In this document: one piece after another, positions 5,242-6,397 of the stretch
How the letters are laid out: each line of letters opens with the position of its first letter
Numbering within the stretch: the stretch's first letter is position 1
DNA from: Terriglobia bacterium
GTDB taxonomy: Bacteria; Acidobacteriota; Terriglobia; UBA7540
NCBI GenBank assembly: GCA_030040515.1
Contig: JASHTO010000721.1
Location: forward strand, 1 to 6,397
Length of the DNA: 6,397 nucleotides
Reading direction: 5' to 3'
Translations under genes and position numbers: made by a program
The notes under the pieces: model-generated
Told to the model about the DNA's origin: nothing
The model's input: only the letters and a program-made list of their open reading frames with translations
The model's database searches: none

Positions 5242-6279
5242 ATGAAAAAGGCACTCCAGTTTTTCGCCGGATTGGCGGTTCTGGCCTCTGCGGCCGAGGG
5301 CTTGATCCGGGCGCGGATCGAAATTGATCCCTGGCGATTGGCCGCCTTGCTAGCAAGCGTGGTGCTGGTGGTGGGCGCGTTCGTGGGGTTGACGGACACG
5401 GCGCTCCTCCGGCAACTGCGCCACTGGGCCGTGGCGTCGAGCGCGCTCGCGGCCGGGTTGCCCTTTCTTCTCCTTGTACCATACCTCATCTTCGGCCTGG
5501 GAACGCGAACGTTTTCGTTTGTTGCGTTGGGAAAATTGACCGCGTATATCGCGATTCCCACGACGCTGCTGCTGCCGGACCGCTTGCATCACCGCGAATC
5601 CCTGACGTGGCGCGACCTGGCCGCCATGGTGGCGTTGGCGGTTCCGATATCGGCGGGATGGTTGCAGGGAATTTGGACGTGGCCGCAGGATATCTACATT
5701 TTTCGGCCGATTTTCTGCGTGTTGGTGGGCGGATACGATTTCATGGTAGTGCGTAACCTGGAAGGCGTGGGGTTTCGCCTAGTGTGGAGGTGGCGCGACG
5801 TTTCTGAGGCACTGCTCAACCTGCTGGCATATGCCTTGCTGGCGATTCCCCTCGGCGTCGCGCTGGGCTTCATTCATCCTCACGCCATGAGGGCGCTCAC
5901 GCGCGGTCCGATGTTCCAGGTCGCGTGGCTTGAAGGCGTCGTGCAGACCGTGCGCCCGGCGATCAATTTCTTCTTCCTGTGGGTGGGAATCTATTTGACC
6001 GTGGCCATTCCTGAAGAATTGCTCTTTCGCGGAGTGCTGCAGAATATTTTGGTGCGCACGATTCGAAAAGGACCGCGGGGACTTTACGGATTGCTAATCG
6101 CCTCGGTGGTGTTCGGGGCATCGCACCTGCACCATGCGCCCGTCCCGAATTGGCGTTACGCCATCATGGCGACTTTGGCGGGAATCTTTTATGGGAATGT
6201 CTACCGCACTCGTGGGCGGCTGTGCGCCTCGGCTCTTACTCACGCGCTCGTGGATACCATTTGGCATTTTTGGTTTTAG
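5242..6279 (+). CDS. CPBP (Abi) family intramembrane glutamic-type metalloprotease homologue
   Basis: This 345-residue polytopic membrane protein has about eight to ten hydrophobic segments, including roughly 4-20, 33-50, 64-86, 92-111, 125-143, 188-211, 239-257, 283-296 and 306-320. The CPBP domain (PF02517) is C-terminal, and all three signature motifs are present: EExxxR as Glu258-Glu259...Arg263 (IPEELLFRG), FxxxH as Phe291...His295 (VFGASHLHH), and HxxxD/N as His334...Asp338 (ALTHALVD). Catalytic residues are therefore intact. Family members include CAAX prenyl proteases (Rce1), bacteriocin self-immunity proteins and MroQ-like peptide processors. Nothing here indicates prenylation, and no bacteriocin gene is adjacent, so the substrate is unknown. 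The start at ATG 5242 has only a weak SD (acgg) and may depend on coupling to the upstream mini-ORF. It follows two secreted peptidase genes on the same strand across a 246-bp gap, so common function is possible but unproven. Confidence 0.9.
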   Translation: MKKALQFFAGLAVLASAAEGLIRARIEIDPWRLAALLASVVLVVGAFVGLTDTALLRQLRHWAVASSALAAGLPFLLLVPYLIFGLGTRTFSFVALGKLTAYIAIPTTLLLPDRLHHRESLTWRDLAAMVALAVPISAGWLQGIWTWPQDIYIFRPIFCVLVGGYDFMVVRNLEGVGFRLVWRWRDVSEALLNLLAYALLAIPLGVALGFIHPHAMRALTRGPMFQVAWLEGVVQTVRPAINFFFLWVGIYLTVAIPEELLFRGVLQNILVRTIRKGPRGLYGLLIASVVFGASHLHHAPVPNWRYAIMATLAGIFYGNVYRTRGRLCASALTHALVDTIWHFWF

Positions 6280-6348
6280 CGAGTGCGATGGGGCAGTTTG
6301 CGCGGTCCAGGATCTTTAAGGTCGCTGGATGTTTGCAAGAAGGGAAAG

Positions 6349-6354
6349 TAGAAT
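6349..6354 (+). promoter_or_regulatory. Possible -10 box for a gene beyond the right edge
   Basis: TAGAAT matches the -10 box used before the first M16 gene. The hexamer at the proper distance upstream (TGGATG, 6326-6331, 17-nt spacing) is a weak -35. It could be chance. The rest of 6280-6397 shows no terminator. The only ORF is a 22-codon frame from ATG 6329 ending at the TGA at 6397, with no SD, which is not called as a gene. Confidence 0.25.
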
Positions 6355-6397
6355 AAGCGCGCTCGCTGTTCTGTGGAGCGTCTGGGGGAGCGGCTGA

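Noticed and set aside
5228..5592. Minus-strand ORFs over the start of the CPBP gene
   Set aside because: They are Arg/Pro-rich shadows of the hydrophobic codons of the membrane protein and have no domain or SD.
6134..6356. Short forward ORFs overlapping the end of the CPBP gene
   Set aside because: They are out-of-frame readings of the conserved CPBP C-terminus and have no plausible RBS.

Overview
This window looks like a chromosomal segment of a soil acidobacterium (Acidobacteriota). The strongest lineage evidence is a protein of the TIGR03435 / DUF3738 'soil-associated' family, which is hugely expanded in that phylum. The GC-rich coding style, the TAGAAT-type -10 box and the abundant small palindromic repeats fit the same group. 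This assignment rests on family knowledge and motif reading, not on a database search.

Layout: (1) At 2-46 is the last 14 codons of a gene entering from the left. Its tail resembles the C-terminus of EnvC/M23-type murein peptidases. (2) A small TPR protein gene lies at 151-642 (+). (3) A convergent TIGR03435 gene lies at 678-1634 or 678-1649 (-). (4) The gap 1650-1980 is rich in structure. It holds a 118-bp perfectly symmetric palindromic element (1682-1799) carrying two REP-like hairpins, a separate long imperfect hairpin (1860-1918), and a good sigma70-type promoter just before the next gene. (5) Two consecutive secreted M16 metallopeptidase-family genes follow at 1981-3372 and 3460-4995 (+). 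The first keeps the zinc site and the second has lost it. (6) The gap 4996-5241 holds repeat fragments, a GC-rich hairpin and a 12-codon ORF with a strong Shine-Dalgarno. (7) A CPBP (Abi) family membrane protease gene lies at 5242-6279 (+). (8) The last 118 bases (6280-6397) show only a weak short ORF and a possible promoter.

The probable functional unit is the M16 pair: a catalytic M16B subunit plus a degenerate partner that carries the Arg/Tyr pair the first protein partly lacks. They are expected to form an envelope or periplasmic heterodimeric peptidase. The CPBP intramembrane protease downstream may or may not share the transcript. No CRISPR array, tRNA, rRNA, transposase or complete insertion sequence was seen. 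The most unusual material is non-coding: the symmetric REP-like element with compensatory stem changes, and GGGATA-type repeats that appear in both intergenic gaps and inside the signal-peptide coding region of the second M16 gene.
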